Below, piece after piece: positions 12,120 to 25,857 of a stretch of DNA of 64,000 nt (its first letter is position 1; every line of letters begins with the position of its first letter). The translations under genes were made by a program, and so were the position numbers. The notes beneath the pieces were generated by a model. That model saw only the letters and a list, made by a program, of their open reading frames with translations. It had not been told where the DNA came from and searched no databases. The DNA lies in assembly GCA_951394405.1 (NCBI GenBank), contig OX596345.1, positions 1,364,001-1,428,000 of the forward strand. The letters run 5' to 3'. The DNA is from Coprinellus micaceus (Eukaryota > Basidiomycota > Agaricomycetes > Agaricales > Psathyrellaceae).

Positions 12120-13664
12120 CTACCAATGCCCGAACACCTCCGTCGGCTTGTATGGCTCCTCCAAATACTTGATCTCCTCCTCCGTCAGCTCGACGTGAAC
12201 AGCACCAAGCAAGTCCTCCAAGTTTTTAAGCGAAGTCGTTCCAACAATGGGAGCGGTGACACCCTCCTTCGCCATGGACCACGCACAGGCAATCTGCGCC
12301 ATCGAGACGCCTTTCTTCTTGGAGATCTCCTCGACGCTATTATATCGCGAAATTAGTTCAGAAGCAGGGACAGGCATGAAGGAAGGGCACATATGCTCAC
12401 CGGTTGACAATTTCTTCCGTACCAGGAGCGCTGGTGTAGGTGTTGATGTGCTCGTCGGTCTCTCCGCGCTTGGTGGCGTTGTTCCGAGAAGACCAGGGGC
12501 GGGTGAGGAGGCCTCGTGCGATGGGAGACCAGGGGATGGCCCCAACACCGAAGTGCTGTTTATGAGGCGAAACATTTAGCTTTCATATGCTGAGCGAAGG
12601 GGGGGGAGAAGGATAGGTGCAGACCTTGAGGCTAGGGAACATCTCGCGCTCTTCCTCGCGATAAACGAGATTGTGGTGGTTCTGCATGGAGATGAACGGG
12701 GTGAGGTTCTTCGAGATGGCATAGTCTATACGGAACTGTCAGACGCCTGGTGTGAATGGGGGTAGACGCGCTCTAGCACTCACTCTGCATAACGTGGACT
12801 ACAACAAGGGATGTTAGCAAGCAGGAATAATCAAGGGGAGAGATGGCATGACGTACATTGCCAAGCGAAGCACGAAGACATTCCAATATACCTCACATAG
12901 CCCGCCTGGACGACATCATGAAGCGCTTGCATCGTCTCTTCGATGGGCGTGTCATAATCAATACGATGGCCTTCAGGTATCGGATTAGCTGGGAAATGGG
13001 AGGCATCAAAGACCCAAAATCCGTACATTGGAGCAAGTCGATGTAGTCCACCTGGAGTCGCTCCAGGCTCGCCTTGACGGAAGCGAAGATAGCCTAGAGG
13101 GCTTCAAGGTTAGCGTTGGAAGAACTTGAAAGCGGGAGTGGGTGCTTACCTTGCGACTAAGTCCGTGCTGGTTGATATACCTAGGTTCCTGGGGCGGGGG
13201 TTGAGATGGGTGGAAGAACATCTCGTTCATGTTCTTGGGGATCGGGGCGTAACACTAGCATAGCGGGTCAGAGTGACATTCTAGAAACCTATGTCATGAT
13301 CGAGTACCTTGGTCATGATAACAACATCTTCTCGAGGAATGTTCAACTTCTTGAGGGTCCTGCCCAGATAAATCTCGGACAGGCCGTTCGAATAGACGTT
13401 GGCGGTATCAAACGCGTTCACCCCCGCCTCGTACGCAACCTTGACATGGCGGACCATCTCTTCCTCGTCGTCGAGGACCCAGGACTGCCACTGGGACGAC
13501 CCGTACTGCATCGTTCCAAGGATGATCTTCGACACCTTCAACCCCGAATTTCCAATGCGCACTGCGAATTTAGGCGTGAGCACAACCTTGCCGGTGGCCC
13601 TGAGGCATTGTCACGAACCGTAAGGCATGGCACGCTTGACTGCAGGCTGTTCAACGGAAGACAT
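12120..13664 (-). CDS. Aldo/keto reductase
   Basis: NADPH-dependent carbonyl reductase of the AKR superfamily. The start is ATG at 13664 (MSSVEQPAVKRAMPY); a first intron ending at GCAG near 13560 joins this to VRIGNSGLKVSKIILGTMQY, the usual opening of the barrel. The catalytic tetrad is visible in order: Asp and Tyr in FDTANVYSNG, Lys in VVIMTK, His in DLLQCHRIDYDTPIEE. The cofactor-binding end reads IPWSPIARGLL and then APIVGTTSLKNLEDLL, matching AKR motifs. Seven or more exons join in frame to about 340-350 residues, ending VFGHW at 12120. Fungal homologues include versiconal-acetate-reductase-like and general aldehyde reductases; the substrate is not determined by sequence. Confidence 0.88.
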
Positions 13665-14634
13665 CTTGTGCGTTGGTGTATGCGGGGTAGATTCAGCGAG
13701 ATATAGAGGGCTTTGTTAGCTGGCCTACTAAGACATACAACAGGCCTTTTATACTGATATCCCAGGATCCCACAGTCTCCAAGAGGCGCCCCTCTCGCTA
13801 CGAAATCCCCTCCCCGGCTCCGCGCCAGTGACAAGGTCGAGTCAGTCAACTCAAGAATAGGTGGAACCCATGACGCCGACCGCTATCTCGCTGTCGCCCA
13901 GCCCAAGTTCTTTGCTGGGTCTTTGTAAGGGTATTCCCAGACGAAGCAACGTCCTCCCGGCATCGAGCTGACGTCGCCCCCTGCCGCGCGATAAGCGCGG
14001 ACGCTACGAATAGCCGGGGCACACAACATGGCATTGTGACCCTCTGATAAGGCGAGAGGAGACTATGTAAAGGTGGAGAGAACCCAAACTAAGAAATGTG
14101 GTAGGCCTGTCGCCAGTTGATTCTTTTAGGAGAGATGCAGGGGGAACCACGCACCTGTTAACCCGCGGGGGCCGGTCACCGGAGTCGCGTCGAACAGGGG
14201 ACACCACCATATAATCGATTCTGACCAAAGACAAACATACGCTAAACATCCGAAAGCCGAAGACGGTTTTCAATCAATAAACATGTCGAACCATTCAGAA
14301 TGAAAAGGACGGCCGACGTTACTTGCTTTCGCATGGAACCCAACACCCGGCGTCGAAGTCATCGTAACTTGGAACTCTACAATAACACGCTGCCACCGCG
14401 CCGCACTCTGTGGTGAAGGAGAAGCTGCAAGAGAAAGAGGTCTAAGCAAGCAAAGCAACGATTTGGCACGATCCGAGAATAGAATTAAAAGGAGCAGTAG
14501 GAAAGGAACTTGACGCCTCGAACGAGCACCCAAAGCGATGAGCGCTTCAGTCTTTTTTTAGCAGAGGCTCGGAAGGAGAAGCGAAACAAGGAAAAAGAAA
14601 AGGAACATTGGGTACTCGCCACCCAGCTGACCAT
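13665..14634. other. Intergenic sequence
   Basis: Nearly 1 kb upstream of the reductase and downstream of the SR-protein gene. No recognisable gene, RNA or repeat; short open frames on both strands have no motifs. Confidence 0.5.
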
Positions 14635-16584
14635 CTACGAGGGGCTCCTCTTCCTCGTCCTGATAACCTTATTCCTCAATGCCTTCTCCTTCAACTCGCT
14701 CTCGCGCCTTTCCAGTTCAACTTTACTTGAACCCTGAAGAGCGATCAGCGACTGCAAACAGGCACACAACACTAGAAAGAACACTCACCTCACCCTTCCC
14801 CTCCCTCTTCCCATCCTGTTCCCACCGACTGGCACCAGCACTAGCACCTTTCTGCCTCCCCGCCTGGCCCTTGATCTTCAACTCCCCAGGCGGCCCACCA
14901 CCCCGCTCGTCCCTATACCTCTGTTGCGGCCTTTCGTCCACATCCATCCTATTTCCCCTCCCACCAGGCCCATTCCCACCCCGACGCGGAGGGGGGCTCC
15001 TCGACCTCGAACCACTGCTACTCCTCGTACGACTCCTGCTCCTACTCCTACTATCATCATACCTCCTTCCTCTCGGAGGAGCATCTCTCCTAACTGGGCC
15101 CCCTCGGGGAGGTGGGGAAGGCGACCGAGACCCTTTGGGAGCAGGCGACTCCCACCTCCTCGGCGTACTCGCAGCCGACGGGCTCCTCTCAGTTCTCTTT
15201 GCAGGGGGGCTCGCGCTCCTCCTCCTTGGGGGAGGAGGAGGGCCCCTCGACGGCGAGCGCGAAGGTGACTTCATGGCCGATCGCGAACGGGGAGAACCAG
15301 GAGAGGCACGGCGCTGCCTTCTTGGGGGAGGCGGGGACCGGCTGCGGCTGTCTCCGCGGTACTTGCGCTTACGATCCGCCTCACGACGAGGGGGAGGGGT
15401 GTAAGAGCGCGACCTGAGACGGCGTTTTGGCGGCGGGGACCTCGAACCTCCGTTGCTAGATGCTGACGGCGAACGTCTACGGGGTGGAGGGGATTCACGA
15501 CGGCGGGCAAGTGGAGAGCGGTGTTGCTGTCTGACGGGCGAAGGTGACCTCCTTCGAGGGGGTGAGCGGTATCGTCCTTTCGGTGGGGGCGACCTGGAGG
15601 CCCCGCGCGAGGGGGTGCGGGATGGCGAGCGGCGACGACGCGGGGAAGGTGAGCGTCTGCGAGGAGGGGGTCCGCCCATGCTTCCTCCACCCCGATTTCC
15701 CCAGCCTGCATCGCGGCCACGTCCGTTGTCGTAACCACCCCTCCCTCCTGGGGGTCCAGAGTCGAATCCACCACGTCCTCTCCCGCGACCTCGTCCTCTT
15801 CCGCCACCACGATCACCTCCTCCGCCATACCCTCCTCGTCCAAACCCTCCGTCTCTATCTCTGTCGTCACGGTCACCGAACCCTCTACGGTTCCTGTCTC
15901 CGTCCCTGCCCCCGCCCCCGCCGCGCACCTCGTCCAGCCTCCGCCTGTCGCCTGTATCAAGCGCCCTCACGTCATTCTCCCTGTTCTTCCTCAACTCTTC
16001 CTTCTTCTGCTCGACGAACGTGCGAGGCACCCCAGATACCTCCTCTTGGGCTTCGAGCAAGAGCTTCCACAGTTCCGTCATGAACGGCGCAGTGTGTTTT
16101 GTGAGGAACCCTGTCAGGTTAATTTGCATTTTGCGTGGGTCGGGGTTCTGGTGTTTCATAAAGCAAACGATGGAATAAGTGGGTTATATGCGGTTGAAGA
16201 GACGATATAAACACACGGGGTTGGACTCGTCCTCCAGGAGGCCCATGGCATACTCGATAACGACTTCATCTTCGAACCCAACGAGCTCCACGATTTTCTT
16301 TGCGGCCCAGGGCCTGATGACATTCAAATTAACCTTTCGCGTGTCCACCTACAACACGCATTCTCCCATTAGTACCTGCCATATTCAAAGAGACCACATG
16401 CATACTCGCCTTCTTGTCAAACTCGACTGGAAATTTCATCGACTTGATGAGCTTGAGCTCCTTGTCAGAGAAACGCCTGTCCTGGTCCGCAGACGTTCCT
16501 TTGAAGAATCCTGCATCGAAGTAGAACGTCAGACGACATTATACCAAGGCCATATAGCTTTGTGCACTTACCAGCGTCAGCCAT
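14635..16584 (-). CDS. PWI-domain serine/arginine repetitive matrix protein (SRm160/SRRM1-like)
   Basis: Splicing co-activator of the SRm160 type. A tiny first exon at 16584 (MADAG) joins FFKGTSADQDRRFSDKELKL, then VDTRKVNLNVIRPWAAKKI and IQINLTG-type segments (KMQINLTGFLTKHTAPF): together the PWI nucleic-acid-binding domain, about residues 1-140. It is followed by about 400 residues of Gly/Arg-, RS- and SP-rich repeats, such as RRRSPSPRRRRSPSRT. A last intron after GKGE joins to LIALQGSSKVELERRESEL, ending RTRKRSPS at 14635; the reading through that intron would end differently, so the C-terminus is an inference. The second intron (16349-16409) begins GCGAGT and so is a GC-AG intron. The RS region makes long spurious frames on the opposite strand. 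Confidence 0.87.
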
Positions 16585-17492
16585 ACTGTCCTACGTACGT
16601 GGATGAGGCGGTTGAAGAGACACCGTCACGCTGGACGATGAGAAGGGCAAATCGTGGGAACTTTCGGCCAAGGCTGCGCGTTTGTGGGCATGAAGCCCCT
16701 GTTCCTCGTTCCTTTCAGCGCCCACTGCGACTCGAGGAATCACGAATGTCGAACTACATGGGGCGAATGGGCCCGTACGGTGCGAGAACCCTGTGAAGAG
16801 CCGACCCGCGCGATGAGAATAATTTCAAGTGGAATTGCTCCCCCAAAGGTTTCGCGCAATCGGGACCCTCTAGCTTCCACCCGGTACGATCGGTTTGAAG
16901 TCGCAGCGTCAGGGACGAGCCTCGAGTCTCTCTTGAAGGGGCGAATCAGCGTCTCCGGGACATATGTGCACGACCCTGCTACCCTCGCGGGTTCGATACA
17001 CCTGGGGGTGGCGAACAGAATTTCCTGGGACGCCAAACGGGCGGGGGAGGTCATACAACTCAAAGGAATGGGAAACCCTTCACGAGTCGCATCTATCCAA
17101 TCCCTATAAAACAGTCACAGCAAACTCAGACAAGCACGCGCCATAGACTCTGTACCGCTCCGCCTCTACCTAGAACGTGGACGTTTGCGCAGGGGGTACG
17201 CACCCTCGAGGAGGTTTTGTCCCTGACGTCGGAGTCCCACAGCGACCGGGGGAAGTACGGAGGGCAGCTGCAGGATCCTGTTACCGCAAAACCGCTGGGG
17301 AAGGGGCTCGGTGCTGCGCCGATATGAAGAACGACGTTGGAGGGGTGAAAGAGAGGGGGCGGAAACGATCGAGGTGCAGAGGTTGAACGAATCCGGCCGT
17401 TCATGGGAGCGAGCGAGGTGGAGAGTGAGAGAAATTAAATAAGTACACAATACTAATACAGATATGGTAGAAATACAGAGGATGAGGAATGT
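16585..17492. other. Intergenic sequence
   Basis: About 0.9 kb between the starts/ends of two minus-strand genes: promoter of the SR-protein gene and 3' side of H2B. Open frames of about 100 codons here have no recognisable motif. Confidence 0.5.
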
Positions 17493-18101
17493 CTACTTGG
17501 CACCAGCGGAAGAGAACTCTGCAATCAATGGTCAATGTCAACGCCACTTGAGAAAAGAAGAGACAACACGTACTGGTCACCGACTTGGTGCCTTCTGAGA
17601 TGGCGTGCTTGGCGAGCTCACCAGGCAGGATCAGGCGGACGGCGGTTTGGATTTCTCGTGATGAGATGGTGGACTTCTTCGAGTAGGCAGCAAGCTCTGC
17701 GAGGTAGAGACGCGTTAGAAACCAACCCAAAAACCGCGAGGATGTAGAAGTAAACGCACTGGAAGCCTCGGTGGCGATCCGTTCGAAGATGTCGTTGACG
17801 AAAGAGTTGAGGATAGCCATGGCCTTGTTTGAGATACCAGTATCGGGGTGGACCTGCTTGAGGACTGAATCGCGATGTCAGACCAAATCCAAGCCGACCA
17901 AGCTCATTTGAACTCACCCTTGTAGATGTAGGAGGAGTAGGTCTCCTTGCGGACCTTCTTCCTCTTCTTCTTGTCCTCACCAGAGGCTGCAGGCTTGGAA
18001 GTCTTCTTCGCGGCCTTTGCGCCCTCAGCAGGCTTAGCGGGAGCCTTGGAGGCGGTGGAAGCTGGGGCCTTTCCGGCGGTGGAGGCGGGCTTGGGTGCCA
18101 T
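17493..18101 (-). CDS. HTB1: Histone H2B
   Basis: Core histone that pairs with H2A in nucleosomes. Exon 1 starts at 18101 with a Lys/Ala/Pro-rich tail ([16 protein letters not shown]) and runs into [15 protein letters not shown]; exon 2 gives [19 protein letters not shown] and [14 protein letters not shown]; exon 3 [20 protein letters not shown] and [20 protein letters not shown]; the last exon KFSSAGAK, stop at 17493. This is the complete histone fold and the C-terminal helix, including the Lys in SEGTKSVTK that corresponds to the conserved ubiquitylation site of fungal H2B. The gene is divergent from H2A across a 305-bp shared promoter, so the two are expected to be co-expressed in S phase. 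Confidence 0.96.
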
Positions 18102-18406
18102 TGCGAAGGAAGTGGATGGATTGGGTGGTGGTGGTGGTGGGCGTAAGAGGTGGACGTTGAAGTCTTGGGTTTCGAGTGAGTCGCCCTATATATATACACG
18201 TGACGATGCTGTTGTTTGGCACTGACGCGTGAAGACGCGTGCGTGCGCCGTTTGTTGATTGATCGTTTATTGCTCGGAGGCTGTTGGGCTGCGTATATAA
18301 GGAGCGCGACATTGAAGACGCCTTCCCCCAACCACTTCGCCTTCGACCACCACCACCACCACCACCAACCCTCTCCACCACCACCAACCACCACCAACCA
18401 CTCGCA
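18102..18406. promoter_or_regulatory. Bidirectional histone H2B/H2A promoter
   Basis: A 305-bp divergent promoter. A TATA run at 18187-18196 lies about 86 bases before H2B, and TATATAA at 18294-18300 lies 107-113 bases before H2A. Both predicted 5' leaders contain CCA/CAC trinucleotide runs: 18120-18141 read on the minus strand, and 18348-18400 on the plus strand. Co-directed control of stoichiometric H2A and H2B is the usual role of such arrangements in fungi. Confidence 0.85.
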
Positions 18407-18927
18407 ATGTCTGGAAAGGTTTCTGGAAAGTCCAAGTCTGGCAAGGCCACCACTGGCGACGCAACCAAGTCCCAGTCTCGCTCCTCCAAGGCCGGCCTCC
18501 AATTCCCCGTTGGTCGTGTCCACCGTCTCCTCAAGAAGGGCAACTACGCCCAGCGTGTCGGCGCTGGCGCACCTGGTCAGTCCACTTTGATCATTTTGCC
18601 TTGATTCGTACTGACTCGCATTGCACAGTCTACCTTGCCGCCGTCCTTGAATACCTCGCTGCCGAGATCCTCGAACTCGCTGGCAACGCCGCCCGCGATA
18701 ACAAGAAGCACCGTATCGTGCCTCGTCACCTCCAACTCGCCATCCGAAACGACGAAGAGTATGTCCAATCCTTTCCATCTCTACTTGTCTCATCTTAACC
18801 GCTCTTCTTCCTCGATAGGCTGGGCAAGCTCCTCGGCGATGTTGTCATCTCACAGGGTGGTGTTGTGCCCCACATCGCACCTGAACTGCTACCAACAAAG
18901 ACCAAGGGCAAGAAGGACGAGGAGTAA
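18407..18927 (+). CDS. HTA1: Histone H2A without the usual C-terminal SQE motif
   Basis: Three exons (18407-18575, 18629-18758, 18819-18927) encode 135 residues. The fold is canonical H2A, not H2[22 protein letters not shown], the L1 loop [29 protein letters not shown] and [14 protein letters not shown]. The acidic-patch region and docking segment are present ([16 protein letters not shown]). Instead of ending in SQE plus a hydrophobic residue, as canonical fungal H2A normally does (the phosphorylation site used in DNA-damage signalling), the tail reads [10 protein letters not shown] and stops at TAA 18925. No downstream exon restoring SQE was visible. The N-terminal tail [12 protein letters not shown] has acetylatable lysines. 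Confidence 0.95.
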
Positions 18928-20244
18928 AGGTCTCGTTCTGTCTGTTTCCGTTTCGCTCGCTCTCCCTTATCTATTTCCTTTGACTCTGTATTTTTCCTTG
19001 TACCATTATATTATACTGTACGAATGGATAAAGTAGAAGGGATTCGTCCTGGAAAAGCACCTATTGGGCCTTCTGGCAACCTCGGATCGGGTGGCGCACC
19101 TGCATCTATCCCTCGCTGCCCCACTTCCACGGTTCGCCTCTTGCGCACTGACCTCCGATTCTGCCTGTCAGCCTCACCCTCCCTCCAAACTTATCTGCTC
19201 AAGAGGGCGGTCACCGCCGAGAACGTGTTCGCCAGCTGCTCAAAATCCAGGGCGTCTAAAGAGCAATGACGCTCAGTGAGCTCGAGGACGGGGGTTAAGA
19301 GGGACCCTTGTCCCAGATAATGACCCGTGTTGGACGATACACCCATGGAGGGATGTGGAACATTGGTCTTCTTACTATCCCAACGCCGGGGCTCGATGAA
19401 GGGTCCAACGACCTGACCCTAGCCTCACCCAAGCCTCGCCGCCCACCACCCTGTTCGCTTTCAGTATCATCGTTATCGCCATTCCTTCCTGAACTTGGCA
19501 CTTCCTTCTTCCGAAACCTCGATGCTGTAAGTACACCAGAAGGTAGCTGAACCCAAGGAGCCCAGCGCATATGGGGCCCTGTTAGACGCCAGTGCCAGTG
19601 AGGGGGGACGGATCTGACGACCCTGGGGTCTGCATGCACCTAGGGTCCCAGGCAGAGACCACACCACCTTGACTCGATCTCCGAGGACGGGATATAGGCG
19701 CATTGTGGGACGCCACCTTCGTCGCCCTCCCCTCACCCATCTCAGATCTTCGATATCCCGCCCTGCCATCCTCCACACGCCCCGAACTGTCGTTTACATC
19801 CCCCACCAGACCCCGTATGAAATCCACGTTCTCGTAGTACGTACGTACGTACCTGATATCCAAACCCCCTGCTGCGTCCGGTATGCAACTAGCACGATCT
19901 CTCCCAAGTTCAAGTTGTCGTCGCGTACTCCAGTTTGCCTTTCCGACTCGGATATGCAGCCAGGGGGACCTTGAACGTCGCTAGTTGGAGAATGGACAAG
20001 GAGTTTGCCTCGATACCACCATGAGCGAAAGGAAGCGCCGGTGAGAGTGTTGTTGGGAAAAGCCTGTTCTTCACAAGCCTCTTCACACTGGTTGATGGCC
20101 ATTGATGTGAGCACCCGCGTCGCAGCGTGCCAATATCCACTTCTGCCTCCGTCCTCCACCTCGATCCTCGTCCCCACCAGGTTCACATTCACCCTCTCTT
20201 CATCCCAGCCTACATCCACTACCTCGCGTCCCCCATCCTTCCAT
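18928..20244. other. Intergenic region and probable 5' leader of the export-adaptor gene
   Basis: About 1.3 kb without a convincing gene. It contains a short (CGTA)n run near 19840-19853. The frame of the downstream adaptor is open back to 20005, but lacks conserved sequence and is probably leader. Confidence 0.5.
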
Positions 20245-21210
20245 ATGTACCAAAACCCAATGAACCGCCAACACGCAAGGTTCAACAACTTTCACGGTCC
20301 CAAGCGCCAGCTCGTGGGCCACCACGTCCAGCCAGCTTGGAAACCCAACGCAGTAGCAGGCACAGCAAACAGGCAGGCCCAGCAGCAGCAGCAGCAGGCA
20401 GAACTCGTGTCGGGGAGCAAGATTCTGTTGAGTAGGTTGCCGACGGACGTTGGGGAGAAGGAGGTTGAGGTATGTGGTGTTTGTGTTTACTCATTCTTTT
20501 CAATTGACTAAACGCGCAGAATACCTTGTTCATCCGCATCCCGTCTTCGACTTCCTCACCTTGATGTCCATGGCGTCGTCTCACTGGATAGGAGTTGTTC
20601 AGGAAGACGGTCGGACCTGTGAAGGAGTGCTTCCTCATCTACAACAACCAAGGCAACTCGAAAGGCATGGCAGTAGTCGCGTTTGCGAAAGCGACGGATG
20701 CCGCGTCGGCTAAAGCCAAGTACCACGGGAAGATTGTCGACGGACGTGCGTGCTCTCGTCCCTGTTTATCCTGTTCGTTCGCTGAGGCACAACGCTTTTG
20801 CAGGCAAACCTTTGAAGATTGAAGTCGTCGTGGACGAGGTTCCCCCAGCAGCAGCACCCTCAGGACCACTCAGCCTACTCCAGCGGCTGAGTGGACCCGC
20901 AGCTGGACAACTTCCCCAGCCCGTCTTCTTTGCACCACAGCACGTACCACCAAAAGGCCCTGCAAGGAAACTGCCGTGCGTATACACCCCCACTGCCTTC
21001 ACGAACCCACGCTTATATACGTGCAGGCCACCCATGGCACCACTGGCACCCCGTGTAGCACCCGCAGTACCCGCCCGGCCAAGGCAGAAAGTGAAGAAGG
21101 GCCCAAAGAGGTTGCAGAAGAAACCGATGACGGCTGCTGACCTCGACCAGGAGATGGATGAGTACCAGAAGCAGGCGCTGCATGAGATTGAGATGGGCAA
21201 TATCGTATGA
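20245..21210 (+). CDS. Aly/REF-type mRNA export adaptor (THO/TREX subunit 4; Yra1/Mlo3-like)
   Basis: RNA-binding adaptor that couples transcription and splicing to nuclear mRNA export. The N-terminal arm has a polyglutamine run (QQQQQQ) and leads into the RRM: GSKILLSRLPTDVGEKEVE, then after an intron ELFRKTVGPVKECFLIYNNQ and GNSKGMAVVAFAKATDAASA, giving RNP2- and RNP1-like strands. After another intron KPLKIEVVVDE closes the domain. The C-terminus has the FoP-type duplication-region sequence KKPMTAADLDQEMDEYQ, the family's signature for binding the export receptor or helicase. Start is ATG at 20245; an in-frame ATG at 20260 is equally possible. Stop is TGA at 21208. About 245 residues, normal for the family. 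Confidence 0.88.
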
Positions 21211-21226
21211 GCTCCGCCTTCCTTAG

Positions 21227-23542
<2,316 letters not shown>

Positions 23543-25857
23543 GTTTTGCATAGAGGTCACCTTGCTCACGGAGTGGAATGGTGAGGCGGGTGTGACACGC
23601 TCGAGCGGTTTGGATACAGGAGAAGAAACGTTTGGGATCTAGACCTTGCTCTGATAAGTGAGTCTTGTAGAATTGTACGGTAGAATGTACTTTAGGCTGT
23701 ATGGACAATCTTTGTGATTTTATTTCCATTCCATGGCTCCTTCTCAACCGGTCGGGGGGCCCTCGTGTAATCTCGCTATCACAATATGTGACACTCCAAC
23801 CAATTCGTTCGTCGTCTGCGCGTCGCTTTGCTCTCGCGCCACTCTCCTGCGCAAGCGCTTCACCCACAGCCAGTCAGGCCGGACTTAAAAGTTCCTTCAA
23901 CGAGACGTCGCCACCCCTCGAGCCCCCTTACCTTCGAGTTCGCATGCTCTCCTCCCAAAGAAGTATCAAAGACAGACAGTGCCCTGGGCGCTCTGCGGCG
24001 ATGCAATGTGCCGAAGAGATAGGGCCCCAGAGGGCGGCTGCCGGGGTTAGGCCAACAGTTCGGTGCGAATCAGCTTCGCAGTCCTGCGGTCAGGCCCCGG
24101 TAGAGGGAGGCAGGGCCCGTAGATATATGCTCTACAATGCTTACATATCCTTGTTATAACAAGGCATCGCCGCATGCGAGAGGCCCGCGCCGTCAATGGA
24201 TGGCACAAGACCATCTGCCCCGTAAGGTCCACTCCGGTATGCCGGGATTACGCTGGAATTACACGTGAACATCCCCCCATAAGTGCCACTACAAAACGTT
24301 GGGATTACGGTCGAGGATACAAAAGGAATACACCACTTTTTGGCTGTAAATTTCGGTTACAAAGGGATTGCACGCCACTTACGCCTAGCGTAATCCCATC
24401 GTGATTTGGGTGGCAAAACGGCCATGTTTGCTAGTGTTTCCCCGGCGTAACAAAGGCGAGACTACGCGAGACCGGGCCTTGTGTGGATATCTGTGGTGGT
24501 GGATGAATAGTGAAAATGGTATATAAGGAGGAATGCAAGGGGCCACGCCCGGTAATGAGGGTCCAGGGTGCGGAGACGGAGCCCATGTATTGGAGCTTCA
24601 CAACGGGGATGCCGTCCCAAAGGAAGAGGTCGACAGCCCTGCCTCTCCCCATTCATAATCGGGCATCCCTGTGTGCGAGAGGCTGCATTGCTGAGGGGCG
24701 TCTGCATCCTGGTTCGTGGCAAAAGAAGAGGGGGAAAGAATGAAAACGGCCACGCCCAGTGATGGGCATCCAGAACAGCAAGACGCTCCGGAGCCCGGAT
24801 ACTGGAGCTTCACAACGTAGAGATGCCGTCCCAAAGGGAGAGTACGACAGCCTTGCCTCTCCCCATTCACAATCGGGCATCTCTGTGTGCGAGAGGCCGC
24901 ATCAGGGACGTCTGCGTCTCGGGTCGTGGCCGATGAAGAGGTAGAAGAAGGGGGATCTTAAAGAGGAGAAATGATTCAGCTTTGCGCTTTGGCGACCACG
25001 CCGAGTGCCAAATATGCGCGGGTGAACGACGATACCCAGAGATTGGCATTGCGATGTATGGGTGTCGTCCCAACAGGAGGGTCCACAGGCCATAGGCCGG
25101 ATCGTCGAAGGACGTCTGGCGTCATGGTCCATGGCGGGATAAAGAGGAGGGGAATAGGGAGGGGGCGGCGATCTACTTCACAAGTTCCACGACCATGAGT
25201 ATCCAGGAGAGCGCGACAAAACCCTTGGCGACTGGAGCTTCACAGCATAGCGATTCCGTCCCGAGAGAAGAGACCGACAGCCCTGTCTCTCCTCATTATA
25301 ATCAGGTATCTGCGTGTGTGAGAGGCCGCATCGGTGAGGGATGTCTGACGCGGTGGATGGCGGCGGGAAGGAAGGAAGAGATCATGGAGAAGCACGGCGA
25401 GAGCAGGGCGGGTTTTGACACAGAACGCTTAGTCATGTTTGGTCGACTGAGCTATTTCCCATGAATCTGTGACTACTATGAAATAGAAACGACTATAGGA
25501 CTCGCCTCTGCAAAATAAGTGGCCGTACTGGCTCTGGGACTCGCGGCGCGTCACAAGCGCCCGTCCACCGCCAAGCGATCAAAGCGACCGCCAATTTTAG
25601 CCGCCCGTGAGCGCCCACATAAACCCGAGGACGGCTCCCGTTATCGGGCAAATCTCCAGTAGATCCCTGTCAAGGCCAGTTTGTGCCCAATCATGATCAA
25701 CAAACGGGCTAGTTATCCCATTCATGGGGGATGGTAAGGGCGTTATATAAAAAAGTTCGCGAAGGCCTCAATTATCCCCACCCAAAGTCCGACCCACACC
25801 CAATTTCGCTTCACGCGTGTTGAAAGGGGGACCATCCTTCTCTTCTCCCTTCTCCGT
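23543..25857. other. Gene-free region with decayed repeats
   Basis: About 2.3 kb with no recognisable gene. Around 24237-24400 the words GGGATTACG and CGTAATCCC occur in inverted orientation, hinting at an old element. The degenerate tandem array at 24540-25385 is annotated separately. Confidence 0.6.
24540..25385. repeat. Degenerate tandem array, about four units of 190-245 bp
   Basis: Four diverged copies start near 24543, 24753, 24998 and 25190. Shared blocks recur in the same order: CCACGCCCRGT, then TGGAGCTTCACAACG, GATGCCGTCCCAAAGG, CGACAGCCYTGCCTCTCCCC, AATCGGGCATCYCTGTGTGC, GAGAGGCYGCAT, and a purine-rich AAGAGG run. Copy 3 has lost the middle part. The copies differ by many substitutions and indels, so the array is old. 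The shadow open frames across it are products of the repeat, not genes. Confidence 0.85.

Noticed and set aside
14679..15404. Long plus-strand open frame of 241 codons
   Set aside because: It lies antisense to the RS-repeat region of the PWI/SR gene, whose codon bias keeps the opposite strand open.
18407..18927. Assignment as H2A.Z because SQE is absent
   Set aside because: The [14 protein letters not shown] loop and AARDNKK are canonical H2A features; H2A.Z differs in these places.
24431..25132. Several overlapping frames of 70-90 codons on both strands
   Set aside because: They repeat each other because they cross the tandem array; they are artefacts of the repeat.
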